Shown piece by piece: positions 12,247 to 28,438 of a stretch of 64,000 nucleotides of DNA (positions are counted from its first letter, which is position 1; every line of letters begins with the position of its first letter). Below the pieces are notes generated by a model, which worked only from the letters and a program-made list of their open reading frames with translations, searched no databases and was not told the DNA's origin. Origin of the DNA: Drosophila miranda. Lineage: Eukaryota > Arthropoda > Insecta > Diptera > Drosophilidae. Where the stretch lies: the NCBI RefSeq assembly GCF_003369915.1, contig NC_046675.1:21142001-21206000 (forward strand), in the 5' to 3' direction. The translations under genes and the position numbers were made by a program.

Positions 12247-12679
12247 AGCCATCTATGGCTTTGCGTTCTATATGCTGTTTACGGTTCTGTTTATTGTATA
12301 CGTGGCTTGGGCGCTCCTGCCGTTTGAGTTTGGTCTGCAACCCTACTTGCCAGACAAATATTTTGCAGTTTTTGTGCCATTTCTGGTGCTGATGTTCGCC
12401 TGGTTTTTCGCTTTCCTTATATATCCGGCCATTAATATGTCGATGACTGTCAATGTTGATTCGATTCATACCGTGGTGGACCCCAAACTAGCTTTACCCA
12501 AGGGCACAGCATTTACATCCTGGTCACAGCTCAAGAATTCCAAAGATTCCCCAACAAAGCAAAAGAAGCCGACACCAATCAACTGCAATATGTGCAAGAC
12601 ATCGCACAAGCCCATAACGCGAGCACCCATAGCCCCACTAAGATTCCTTGACCTACAAGAAGTGAATAAAGCATATTAA
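12212..12679 (+). CDS. PIG-P: PIG-P, GPI N-acetylglucosaminyltransferase subunit (second cistron)
   Basis: A 155-residue intronless ORF. It has two hydrophobic helices, about residues 14-36 and 49-72, separated by LQPYLPDKYFAV, which is the PIG-P family layout. PIG-P is part of the ER enzyme that adds GlcNAc to phosphatidylinositol, the first step of GPI-anchor synthesis. The C-terminal half (SIHTVVDPK, then a C..C pair) is cytosolic and family-like. The ATG overlaps the upstream KEOPS-like ORF by 35 nt, and no separate promoter is visible, so re-initiation or leaky scanning on a two-cistron mRNA is expected. An AATAAA (12665-12670) lies within the last codons. Confidence 0.88.
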   Translation: MPEHSPAPTPHRAIYGFAFYMLFTVLFIVYVAWALLPFEFGLQPYLPDKYFAVFVPFLVLMFAWFFAFLIYPAINMSMTVNVDSIHTVVDPKLALPKGTAFTSWSQLKNSKDSPTKQKKPTPINCNMCKTSHKPITRAPIAPLRFLDLQEVNKAY

Positions 12680-12722
12680 AACTAAAAAAACTAACAAATT
12701 ACTTTTATTCCGTTCAAGAAAT

Positions 12723-13376
12723 TCATTTTCTTCGGACCGTTGTCCAGCCATCTTCGGGCTCAACGAATTCCCCAGCCTTCTGCTTGCGTGTCTGAGAGCG
12801 AGTGACGCGGCCGCTGCCGCTAGGAGCCTCATCTTCCTCGCTCTCATCTATTTCATCATCATCATCATCGCCGTCTTCGTCCATGTCTTCGTCGTCGTCC
12901 GAAGACGAGTCACCGTCTACCGGTGTGTACGTTACTTTGACATCGGGACGCAGCCACTCTTTGCCGGGTGGCAGTTTGCTGAGCTCTGTTTCAATCTCTG
13001 GATATTGGTTCTGCTGGGCCATCTGCTTGTAACGCAGCAGATTCCGACAAATTTCTGGTATGGAATTATCGTCGCACAGCGTGTTGAATTCCTGGTCCAT
13101 GAGCTCTTCGAGCACCTCCTGGAGCTCGCCCTGCGTGATGTTTTCGTTGCCTACACAGTATTGATATGTGTAGTCCATGATTTGGATGGCCACCTAGCAG
13201 CGAATTTTAGGTTAGAAAATGGCTAGAAATTAATGTAGAAGTGGGCTCACCTGCTGGCCATTGCGTCCGCCCATGCCATGCTCCACGGCAAGCCTCAAGT
13301 TCTGCCAATTGTTGAAGATCTTCTCAACAATTAGTCGAAAATTCTTTTGGAATTCCGTTTGTTGTGTGGCTGCCAT
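12723..13376 (-). CDS. TSR2: TSR2 pre-rRNA processing / eS26 escortin
   Basis: Two exons, 13376-13251 and 13193-12723, with a 57 nt intron in phase 0; the product is 198 residues. The N-terminus (FQKNFRLIVEKIFNNWQNL followed by AVEHGMGG) and the DYTYQYCVGN and LLDEEFNTLCDD-like blocks match TSR2, a chaperone that delivers ribosomal protein eS26 to the pre-40S particle. The middle is a long Asp/Glu-rich stretch (about residues 137-165), as in the family, and the end is W-T-T-V-R-R-K. It is convergent with PIG-P (stops 43 nt apart) and divergent from Sld5. Confidence 0.88.
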
Positions 13377-13643
13377 CGCAAAGCTGAAGAAACTGAAGGG
13401 AAACCTGCAATATTACCGCACCGAAGGGCGTTCCAAAATGTCTTTGCTCAAACAAATTCGTCGATCTCTCGACTAATAACCAAAACAGAACACAGAAAAA
13501 CACTTAAAAAATAAACACACGTGAAATATAGAAGAACAGTGTGACCGCTCGCAGAATTATGCCATTCGCAGGAAACGTTGTACATTTGCTCCTTTTGCGC
13601 CAAAAGTTGGAAAATAAGTAAAAAAAAAAAAAGCCGGAAAGTC
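13377..13643. promoter_or_regulatory. Divergent TSR2 / Sld5 promoter region
   Basis: Only 267 bp separate the two start codons. AGTGTGACCGC at about 13538-13548 fits Drosophila core-promoter Motif 1 read on the minus strand, and no TATA box is seen. A shared housekeeping promoter is likely. Confidence 0.5.
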
Positions 13644-14463
13644 ATGTCGGATGACGAGATTACTGCCGATCTTCAAGCGGAGAATGATGTTGACGCTGAG
13701 GCTGCCTTGGCCAATGATGACGAGGAAGATGATGACGATGTAGAGCAAATAACGGCACAAAAGGTTAGCGTTTCTTAAGAAATCCTAAAATTAATAATCC
13801 ATTTCTGCGGAATCCACAGGTGCTCGAGATTCTGGAGACTGCTTGGACCAATGAAATGTGTGCCCCCGAAATACTGCCCAACCAAACCGACATGCTGGAG
13901 CTGATGGTCTCCCAGGTGTCTCATATGGAGGAGCAAATGAGGGACTTGGACAAGAACGACTTCCGAGCTGTGGTGCATAGCATGGAGCTGGAACGTGTAC
14001 GCTACATCATGGCCAGCTACTTGAGATGCCGCCTGCAGAAAATCGAGACCTTCACCCAGCACATACTTAACCAGGAGGAGGCTCGAGAGCCGGACGACAA
14101 ACGCCTGTCGCCAGAGGAGACGAAATTTGCCAAGGAATTCGCAGGACATGTAGATGAGTACTTCCACAAGGTGGCCACCCAGTACATGCCCAACCAGCAG
14201 CGTGGCGAGCTCGACCAAAGGATCGTTGTCCCCAACCTCATGAGTCATGTCTTTCTCAAGGCAAATGTGGCAGGTGAATATTCAGCTTCAATCTTTCAGA
14301 GGGAACTGCCAATTCAATGCATGATCTTCTTTACGTTTTAGTGCCGGCTGTGATTGTGGGCGTCGACGATGAGGAGGTGGACATGGCGCCCGGCTCCCAA
14401 CACATTATTCCATATCAACTAGTGGCTGACTTGCTACAGAACAACCAAGCGCAGCTTATTTAA
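13644..14463 (+). CDS. Sld5: GINS complex subunit Sld5
   Basis: Three exons, 13644-13763, 13820-14273 and 14342-14463, giving 231 residues. Sld5 is one of four GINS subunits that activate the MCM helicase at replication forks. The N-terminal 40 residues are acidic. The helical A-domain carries LETAWTNEMCAPEILP and ELERVRYIMASYLRCRLQKIE, both typical of Sld5. The short C-terminal B-domain begins VPAVIVGVDDEEVDMAPG and ends in a Gln/Asn-rich tail. Junctions keep the frame: phase 0, then a GTG valine codon split after its first base (G|TG). Confidence 0.93.
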
Positions 14464-14747
14464 CAGAAAACAGCAAATGTAAAATAGATTAAAAAACAGA
14501 TCAATTTGTAGACAACAAAAGTATATAAGATTTCATGCGATACTTGCATATATTTTGAAGTAAATTAATAGTTATAGTACATGCAAAAGGTTGTTGCCAT
14601 TCGAATTCCGACGTGGGTGCAGCCAGGGCTGGCAAACACGTGAGCTAACAACAGCTGACTGGAACTCTCCATTGGAAAATGGTGGTTGGTGGTGTCTCAA
14701 ACGTGTATATAGGCACATACCACGCAGCCAATTAGCTGCTTTTGTCA

Positions 14748-15479
14748 ATGTGGCGGGCTTTTGCGCGAGTACCGAGAGCATTAGAGTGTGGGTTAGTAAC
14801 GCTGACGCAGCAATTTCCTCATTCCAAAGCGAGAAATTTCTGCAGAACCTCTTACCTCAGCAAACACATCCTCCAACCCATCATCATGACCAGTAGTGTG
14901 AAGCCAAAAGTTGTGTTTGTTCTAGGTGGCCCTGGTGCGGGCAAGGGCACGCAATGCTCCAAAATCGTGAATCGTTTCCTCTTCACGCACTTGTCCGCGG
15001 GTGACCTACTGAGGGAGGAGCGGTCGCGAGAGGGTTCAGAGTTTGGCTCGCTGATTGAGGATTACATACGTAACGGGAAAATCGTGCCCGTGGAGATCAC
15101 GTGTTCGCTGCTGGAAAACGCAATGAAGAGCTCGGGCAAATCGCTCTTCCTCATTGACGGCTTTCCCCGGAACCAGGACAATCTGGACGGTTGGAACCGT
15201 CAGATGTCCGATAAAGTGGATCTGCAATTCGTTCTCTTCTTCGACTGCGACGAGGAGGTCTGTGTCAAACGCTGTTTGATCAGGGGTCAGGGCGGCTCCG
15301 GACGCTCCGACGACAATCTGGAGAGTCTCAAGAAGCGCATCCAGACGTACAACAACGATTCGATGCCCATCATCAAGTACTTTGACGACGCCGGCCAGGT
15401 GAAGAGGATCGATGCCAGCCCCGATGCCGACCAGGTCTTCAGGGAGGTGGAGCGCACCTTTATGACCAGCGGTTTCTAG
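14748..15479 (+). CDS. Dak1: UMP-CMP kinase (adenylate kinase family)
   Basis: A single open exon of 243 residues from ATG 14748. It phosphorylates UMP, CMP and dCMP using ATP. The P-loop GGPGAGKGTQCS, the NMP-binding SAGDLLREE with GKIVPVEIT, the IDGFPRN block and the lid RGQGGSGRSDDN are all present and intact. The first 46 residues are basic and hydroxylated without acidic run (MWRAFARVPRALE... to LQPII), like a mitochondrial targeting peptide. A second ATG at 14886 (MTSSVKPK) would give a 197-residue cytosolic form of the usual family length. Two forms from one gene, by alternative start, are plausible. Confidence 0.92.
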   Translation: MWRAFARVPRALECGLVTLTQQFPHSKARNFCRTSYLSKHILQPIIMTSSVKPKVVFVLGGPGAGKGTQCSKIVNRFLFTHLSAGDLLREERSREGSEFGSLIEDYIRNGKIVPVEITCSLLENAMKSSGKSLFLIDGFPRNQDNLDGWNRQMSDKVDLQFVLFFDCDEEVCVKRCLIRGQGGSGRSDDNLESLKKRIQTYNNDSMPIIKYFDDAGQVKRIDASPDADQVFREVERTFMTSGF

Positions 15480-15814
15480 ATGGCGGAATAGCCTCTCCAA
15501 GTGAAATGTTATCTCTTCAGCTCTTTGTTTAATTATTTTGTGTGCGTGTAGCCTTGTCTTAGTTGTAGAAAGTTTGTCCTCCATTCCAAACTGTCAAATA
15601 TACATATATATGCTTGTTATTGAAATTTAAGAACGAACGCTGTGCAATTACTCATCGATTTTCCGTCTGGAATAGGGTGGAACAAGCGGGGGCCTGAACA
15701 AGCACTCTATTTTATAACATTTGCACTTCAAAAATACACGAAAGCGAGATGAAACCGTTAGGTATCTCTTATATAAAACTATGATTGGAAAACGGCAGGC
15801 AGATTCTCTCGGAC
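15480..15814. other. Dak1 and Vps2 convergent 3' region
   Basis: The space between two stop codons facing each other. It should hold both 3'UTRs. I see no strong AATAAA for Dak1, and no other gene. Confidence 0.6.
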
Positions 15815-16661
15815 TTAGTCCTTTCGTAGTTTGTCCAGACGCGCCTGAAGGTCGGCATCCGCATCGGACATGGGCGAGGTGCCACCGCTACCACCAGCTG
15901 CTCCAGCGCCAGCACCTGACCCACCACCGCCGCCGCCGCCACCAGCCCCGCCTGCTCCCACACCACCGGCAGCCACAGCCGCAGGAGTCTTCTGCGCCCC
16001 AACACCGCCGGCTACCGACAGCGAGCCGGAGGCATTGGGCAGGTCTCCCAATTGCTCGCCCAACTGCAGGCCCAACTCGTCGAGTACTTGTGAAACGACG
16101 GCATCGGTCTCCTCCTCGTCACCCTCGTCCTCCATGGCATCGTCGATGGCGTCGTTAATCATCTCCTCCTTCATGTCCATCATTTCCGATTGCTTTTCAA
16201 AGTCCTGCAGGATCTTTTGTATTTGCGGGAGATTCAGCTGGCGGTTCATGTTCTGCATGGCCTTGGTGACACCTAAAAATAGGGAAAATTCCAAGATTAG
16301 AGAAAGTGAATCAGCGAACGACGGCCTTCCCATCCCATTCCCACCCACCTTTCATGGCCTGGGCCATTGTGTTCTGGGACTTGAGCGTCTGAATTTTGAG
16401 GGAAACCGCTTGAATGTTTGCCTTCATGAGCATGAATTTCTTCGCATAGCGCCGCGTGCGCACCAGATCCTTGGCCATGATCTTCACTGCATCCATTTGG
16501 CCCTCCTTGGCCATTTTCTTTATGTCGGCGATGATTTTCTTCTCTTGCTGTTCCATTTTCATCCGCTCGCGATCCAGGTCCCGCATCGCCTTGTTCAGGG
16601 CGCGCTGGTTCTTGCGCAGCATCTCATCTGGGCTAATCTTTTTGCCGAAGAGCCAGTCCAT
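15815..16661 (-). CDS. Vps2: ESCRT-III subunit Vps2 (CHMP2A)
   Basis: Two exons, 16661-16349 and 16272-15815, joined in phase 1 (AMK-GVTK); the product is 256 residues. It starts MDWLFGKKISPDEMLRKNQR and runs as a basic coiled coil through DLVRTRRYAKKF and QTLKSQNTMAQAMKGVTKAM, all typical of CHMP2A. The acidic MKEEMINDAIDDAM segment and the C-terminal MIM helix (DADLQARLDKLRKD), which docks on the Vps4 MIT domain, are intact. Between them lies a glycine/alanine-rich linker (about residues 195-235) that makes the protein longer than the 222-residue human form. It acts in membrane scission at endosomes and elsewhere. It is divergent from Exo84. Confidence 0.95.
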
Positions 16662-16882
16662 TTTTGCTCAATGTTTCAACTACAAGTTCTAATTACGATT
16701 GATATGAAGACGGAATGACGGAATTTCAAAGATTACTCATCAAGAAGCACAACAAACAATAAGTACAAGGTGTCGCGTATTATAAGGTTGTTACTCGCTG
16801 TGTAAGCGCAACCGGGCGAATACAGCTATCAAGCAGAAGAAGGTGACATCACAAATCCTTGATATTCTGCGTTTCGTTGTGA
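16662..16882. promoter_or_regulatory. Divergent Vps2 / Exo84 promoter region
   Basis: 221 bp between two divergent start codons must hold both promoters. There is no TATA box, as usual for housekeeping genes. Confidence 0.45.
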
Positions 16883-19239
16883 ATGGCTCCTGCTGCTGCA
16901 AACATGAAGGAATTCGACGATTTCAACTTTAGTGTGGATAAATGTAGGATAACTCTACTAATGTCTATTGGACTTACCATCTAAACGTTTTTACACATTG
17001 CAGACACCAAAGAGCTGACCCGGGAGTGTGTGGGCGGCAGCGATTTGCAGCAGCGAAAAAAGGAAATCGAGGCCTACAATGAAACGACGGCGGCCACTCT
17101 CAAGCAAACATGCAAAAAGAACTACATGGAGTTTATCCAAACGGCCAAAGAGATATCGCGTAAGTTGTACGAAAGCATCCGCCCCCTAAAAAGTGAATGT
17201 CATGATCATCCCCTAGATCTCGAGTCGGAAATGTATCAGCTCTCACATATCCTCATCGAGCAACGCAACATCTTGGCCACCATGACCGATGGCAAGACCA
17301 ACTCTCGCCTGAAGGCAGACAGCGTGGAGGCGGAGAGCAGTGCCGCCGCCGATGATGTGCAGAACAGCCATGCCACACGAGCGGTAAAGGAAATGGTTCA
17401 GGGTTTCAATGGCAATCTGGAGGGCAAGACGTTCCTCAATGAGGGCGCTTTAATCGAATTGGATGCAAATGATTACCGACCCATTCAGCGAGTGTTCTTT
17501 TTTCTGTTCAACGATGTGCTCATCGTGTGCAAAGTGAAGCATGACAAGTAGGAGTATTCTTTGGTATATAAACAAGCACAGGATTTACCCAGCCTCTTCC
17601 TTTCAGGCGTTTGGACTTCCTCACCGAATACGATCCCAAGAAAATAGGCGTGATCAATATCAAGGATTTGGATGGGGTTAAAAATGCCATTATTATAATA
17701 ACGCCAGATGGCTCCAAGATATATCAAAGTATTACCGCAGCGGGCAAGACAGAATGGATTGAAAAGCTCGAAGAAGCCTTTCGCTTCGATCAGCAAAAGA
17801 AGTCGAAAAAGGGACAGGCTCCGCAGCCCCCAACGCGAGCCAAACAGCAGTCGTCCAAGTCATCCACTCCAGAGAAGGTTAACAGCACTCCCCAACCCGA
17901 GACGCCAACAGAGCCCAAGTCCCTGGAGGACGAGACGCCCGAGTGGCTGAGCACGGCCAGCGAGGAGATTCAAACACTGGTGGCCCAGCGACACTTTGAG
18001 AAAGCCCAGGAGCTGATCAAGCGCACACAGGAGTACGTAAGGGGCGAGAACCGGAAGAAAGTTCCACAAGCGGACAGCATTGAGAGCAAGGTGAAGCAGC
18101 AGGAGCTCAAGCTGATCAATGTCCTGCTCAAGGAGCTCTCGAATAGTCATAATCGCAATTTGCAAATCGCCCTGAGGTCTGCCAAGCGACCGCTAAAGAT
18201 ACTCGTGGAGATGGGCCGCTATCGGCAGGCGAGTGCCACCCTACTGAAGGTCTGCGCCGTCAGTCTGCGGGTATCGCAGCGCGAGGCGCGTAGGAACAAT
18301 GCTGATATATCAGAGCTATTCTTCTGTGATCTGACGCAGGTGGCGTGTGATTATCTCACCGCCTTCGAGCAGCAACCGGCGTGTGTGAGTGGTAAGTGTG
18401 CACAATACTACCTCTTCATTCTGTCCCTTAAACGAACTCCTTTCCGCTTTCTCCCGCAGCTCTTGTCGTCTGGTGCAACGCCGAGCTGCAGTACTTTGCC
18501 TGCCAGCTTATCAAACACTATCTCGCAAAAGGCACCTCCCTGGAGACGGTGGCCAAGTGTGTGGAGCGTGTGCGTAAGCCCTCGACAAAGCTAACTGAGA
18601 TTGGGCTGGACATAAGCTATCATCTGGAGGGGCTGCTGCGCACCACCCTCGAATCGCTGATCGAAGAGTCCAAGGAGCGTCTGCTGGACTCGGTGGGACG
18701 CACCGAGGAAAGCTGGCAGCCGTACAATCTGCAGACAAAATCAAATCTGAAGCGATTGCTCCTCGAACTGGATGTCCTGGGCATCGATGTGCGGGCCCAA
18801 GCCACTGGCGACACTTGGATGAACCTCACCCAGTCCACGGTTGTCTTTATACGACACTTTCTGCAGCTCACCGAGCACTGCGGCTGCCTGGCCAAGTGCG
18901 AGACGCTGCTGCAGAAGCTGGAACTGCTGCTGAAGGAGCTCTTCATAGCCCATCACTCACTGAAGCCGCCCAGCGACATGGCTGTGGATGTAAGTGGGAG
19001 ACTATATTAATTTATAGCTCTGCTCCGAAATTTACTCATTCCCCATTTTGCAGCCCAACTTTGTGATGAAGAATAAAATCTTTCTGGTTGACAATCTGCT
19101 GCCCATAGCCATAGACAAGTTCCGGCAGATATCGGGTCGCCAGTGCGAGATCCTGCGGGAGCTGCACACAAAAATGTCGCGACAGCACGGCGCTCCTTTG
19201 CCCCGACAGCGCAGCGTCTACACCACAGACGTCTTCTAG
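16883..19239 (+). CDS. Exo84: Exocyst complex component Exo84
   Basis: Five exons: 16883-16943, 17004-17547, 17607-18391, 18460-18989 and 19054-19239; all junctions are GT-AG and keep the frame, giving 701 residues. Exo84 is one of eight exocyst subunits that tether secretory vesicles to the plasma membrane. An N-terminal helical region (residues 20-100) leads to a PH domain (about 170-275; YRPIQRVFFFLFNDVLIVCK, then TPDGSKIYQS and W-I-E-K-L). A charged Pro/Lys linker follows, and then the helical C-terminal CATCHR region to the end (SVYTTDVF). It is convergent with groucho. The first in-frame ATG was taken; a second Met lies seven codons on. Confidence 0.93.
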
Positions 19240-20765
19240 AGATGATTCGAGGGACTTGTGTTTGCTTTACTTTTTCGATTACATATAAGTTTTTTTTATT
19301 TTTTGTCGTTTTGCTTCAATTATTTATAATATAATTATATACATATATAACCACAATAATAATATTTTGTAAAATTAAAAATCGAAGCGTGTGCTGCACT
19401 CTAAACTCGGGGCGCGAGGCGTGCCCACTCTCTATATATACTCGTACTCGTATTATATATATATATATATATATTGTTTTGCTGTTTTTTCTTTTCCTTT
19501 TTGTATATATAAATCGATTCTTCACTCTAAACACTAAACAATTTAGATGTTTGTTTTTTTCCTTCTAATTTCTATTTCGGTTGTGGCTCTCTTCTCTTCT
19601 CCTCTCTCTCTTTTTTTAGCTGCACAAAATATAGGATTTTACAGTTGGTTCTAGGGATTCGTTCAAGGGTTTTCCCGCACGCAAATCAATTTTCCCCGTT
19701 TCCCCTGACAAAAGGTGACTGCCCCTCTGCGTGAACGTGTACGTGTGTGTGTGTGTGTGTCTGTGTATGAGTGTGTTTCAAAAGTTTTTGTTTTTTAAAT
19801 TTATAATGTAAAAACTCTTAACTAAAATCCTTACTAGTTATATTCATTTATATTTATATATATATATATATACTTTGTTTTTAATGCAAATGTGTGTGTG
19901 TGTCTGTATGTGTGTGTGAGGGGTGGGAGTGGGCGGGGGGTTGGGACAACTTAAAAATTACATTTGTTTTGTTTGCATTATATCGAGTTACTTGTCCTGT
20001 CCTGATCTGATTCTCAGCTAAATTACAAAAAAAAACAAACATTCACATTTCAAAACAAAAACTAAAAGCACTCCACTTCGATACTTCCATTTCCTTCAGC
20101 TAGCATATCGTCGTATCATATAATCTCAACGCTTCCTGCTCCTACCTGCTCCTGCACTTGCAATGACTAATCCATACAGACAACCGGCACACCATTCATT
20201 AAGTGGTTCGGTTCTCCTGTCTAGATGGAACGTGGGGGTTAGGTAACGCCGACTGTTTTTCTGTTTTCTAATTTATTATTACTTTCTTTTCATATATACT
20301 CGTTTCTGTTGCTCGCTCATCAATTTATTTGCTCTTGTTTTCTTCTTTGTTTTACTTGCAATTTGTGTGTGTTGTTGGTTTTTATTGGACTTAGGCTTAG
20401 GCTTAGTAGCTACAAGTACGCTTAAATTTTTATTTTTTTCCGTTCGTTTTTGTTTTGTTTTGTTTTGTTTTGTATATATATTATAGAATTCTCTCTTTCT
20501 CATTTCTGCTTCGCTCGTGCTGCCTTTATTCTTCTTTTGTTGTTTTGGATGTTGTTGTTTTTGCTGCTGCGGATGCTTGATGCTGATGCATTTTGTTTTA
20601 CGTTTTCTTTTTCTATTTGCATGATTTCGAACATTTTGTGTCTGTGTGTTGTGTGTGTGTGTTTTTTTTGTAATGTAATAAAATCTATACGCGCTTATTA
20701 CAAAATGAAAAAAACTGCTTGGTGTGGTGTGGTGTTGTGTGGTGGTGGAGTAGGTTTCGGATCTT
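19240..20765. other. Exo84 / groucho 3' region with simple repeats
   Basis: About 1.5 kb between two convergent stop codons, rich in T on the + strand. It holds an AT run at about 19453-19474, GT runs near 19743-19760 and 19892-19915, and tandem TTTTG near 20448-20472. It most likely forms the long groucho 3'UTR plus the Exo84 3'UTR. No conserved ORF is seen. Confidence 0.55.
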
Positions 20766-26388
<5,623 letters not shown>

Positions 26389-28438
26389 GTTGTTATTTAT
26401 GGTTGTGGAGCAGCAATGATTGTGTGCCGGCTAAAACACTCCCAATAATGGTCAGATGAATAATTCCGGATTTCGACAGCGACAGCGTTGAACGTGCTAT
26501 GGGAGCCAGCGCAAATAGTTCTTCTTGTTTCCCGGATGAGAGAGAAAGGGATGAGGAGTAGGAGTGAGTAGTCCTCGTCGTCTTCGTCTTCGCCCTCGTC
26601 CCCGGCACAGCGTTTCCTTCCGTCCTTCCGGTTAGCGGCGAGGCGAGCCCGAACGTGGAGCGTGAGGCAGGCAGGCAGCGTAGCAAATTTCTTTTGCAAG
26701 CGTTTTTATTGCTCTTGTTGTTATATTACTTTTCTTTTTTTTTTTTGTATTTTTGATCTTTTTTTTCTCTCCCGTTTTTTCTTTTTTATTTTTCGTTCGG
26801 CTCCCAGCAGAAACGTTTCCGTACCACCCGGAACTTAATGGAACAACTCCATCGTTTCCATGCTATTCTTCATTTTTTTGGTATCCTGGGAATGGAATTT
26901 TACAACAATTTTTTAGTTATGGTTTTTTATATTTGCACCATTTTTTTCGATACGTTCGCACACACGCACGCACACATAGAAGGCACACCACACACAAACA
27001 GGCACACACTCTCACATAGCAATGGCCGAGCCAGCGAGACACACGCACACCAGCGCACAGCGAGAGACGACTTTTATGACGGGGGTACGAGTGTGAGTGT
27101 TTACCGCCGAAAAATCAAGCGCACAGTTGCATGTGGCCTGGGCAAAAACGAAATTGTTACGCAAAATCACAGTTCGACTTTGGCGGGGCTCTGCTGGGAT
27201 ATTCCAGGCCACTTTGTTGGGCAATTTTATTATTATCCACCGCAATTGTTTCACTTTTTGTATTAAGTCAGCAGCTCCGCACAAACAATATATGAACATA
27301 TACAGACAGACTGCAATTAAACAGGGTTGCCATGCTGGCCAAATCACAGTATGGGCTAGCTTGCACTGTTAAGCGTTGGCTTTTATTTGGTTATGGAACA
27401 TGTGGATTAGCTTAAGCCATTGATTGGCAGGTACATTCAAGAAGACCAATCTGCAATCGAGGTATAATATACCAAAAACCAATTGTACGGAGGACCAGGC
27501 GGCAACACTACTCCCTGCGAGAAGATACGGGCACGTAGAAACTAGCGAGTGGCCAAATCACACACACGCACACACATATACTGACACGAGAACAGGGCAA
27601 AAGAAAAATTATACCGTCCTATACAAAAAATAAACAAAAGCAATTAAAAAAAAACGAGATAATGGTAGTACCGATTTTATGCGTTGGATTTGCGAGTTAT
27701 ACTGGACGCCTAATGCTAGCGTGGACACTGAAAACACTCTTGTACTCTCCGAATTGTTTAACGCAAAAATTGCAATCACTTTTTTGTAGTTTTTCGCCCG
27801 TATAAAATTGCTTGCTTGCTCCAGCCGACCGACCGACCGCGAAGTGTCTGACAGGCCAAGGAGTCGTGTATGTGTTGTGCAGCTTTGGCGGCGGCGCTCT
27901 CTCGCTCTCACACACACACACTCTCTCTCCGTCTGTCCGGCACAGAGTTCTACACGCGCACTCGCTGGCCGCGGCTTGTAAATGGCGTTCTCGTCTTTAT
28001 GATTTTGCAACAAATTTGCATGGAGTTTTAACCTTTATTTCACTGTTTCTAGTTGCCGCTTCTGTAATTTATATTAGCAACAATTTGGAAGCATCTGCAC
28101 TGCTTCTTACTATTATTATTTCCTATTTCCGCGACACTAGCAGCCAGGTAAACTTAGTTTTTGTATGGATTTTTTGAACGAAAAAACAAGGAAAAACCAA
28201 CCCACGCATTGTTGTTATAATCGGATTTTAGCAACTCTTGATTTTATTTGTCATTTTGGCTAGTAGGCCGTTCTTTTATATTAATAATTAATAAATTTAT
28301 TTCTTGTTTTCGTCAACGTACTGTCGTTTATCGATAAAGAATACCGTCCGATCCTCAGAAATATACCGAAACATACCGTCTCATTTAAAAAATATACCGT
28401 AAAAATACTGACGAATTCAAGTTCCATTTTACATATTC
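26389..28438. other. groucho 5' region
   Basis: This should contain the groucho 5'UTR and promoter. It includes CA and GA tracts (26960-27010, 27900-27930) and GACC repeats near 27827-27840. A DRE-type TATCGATA at 28329-28336 may mark a promoter, flanked by several ATACCGT elements. I cannot place the start site, and no other coding gene is convincing. Confidence 0.4.

Noticed and set aside
15870-16718. 282-codon + strand frame
   Set aside because: Shadow of Vps2 on the opposite strand, caused by its biased codons and glycine tract.
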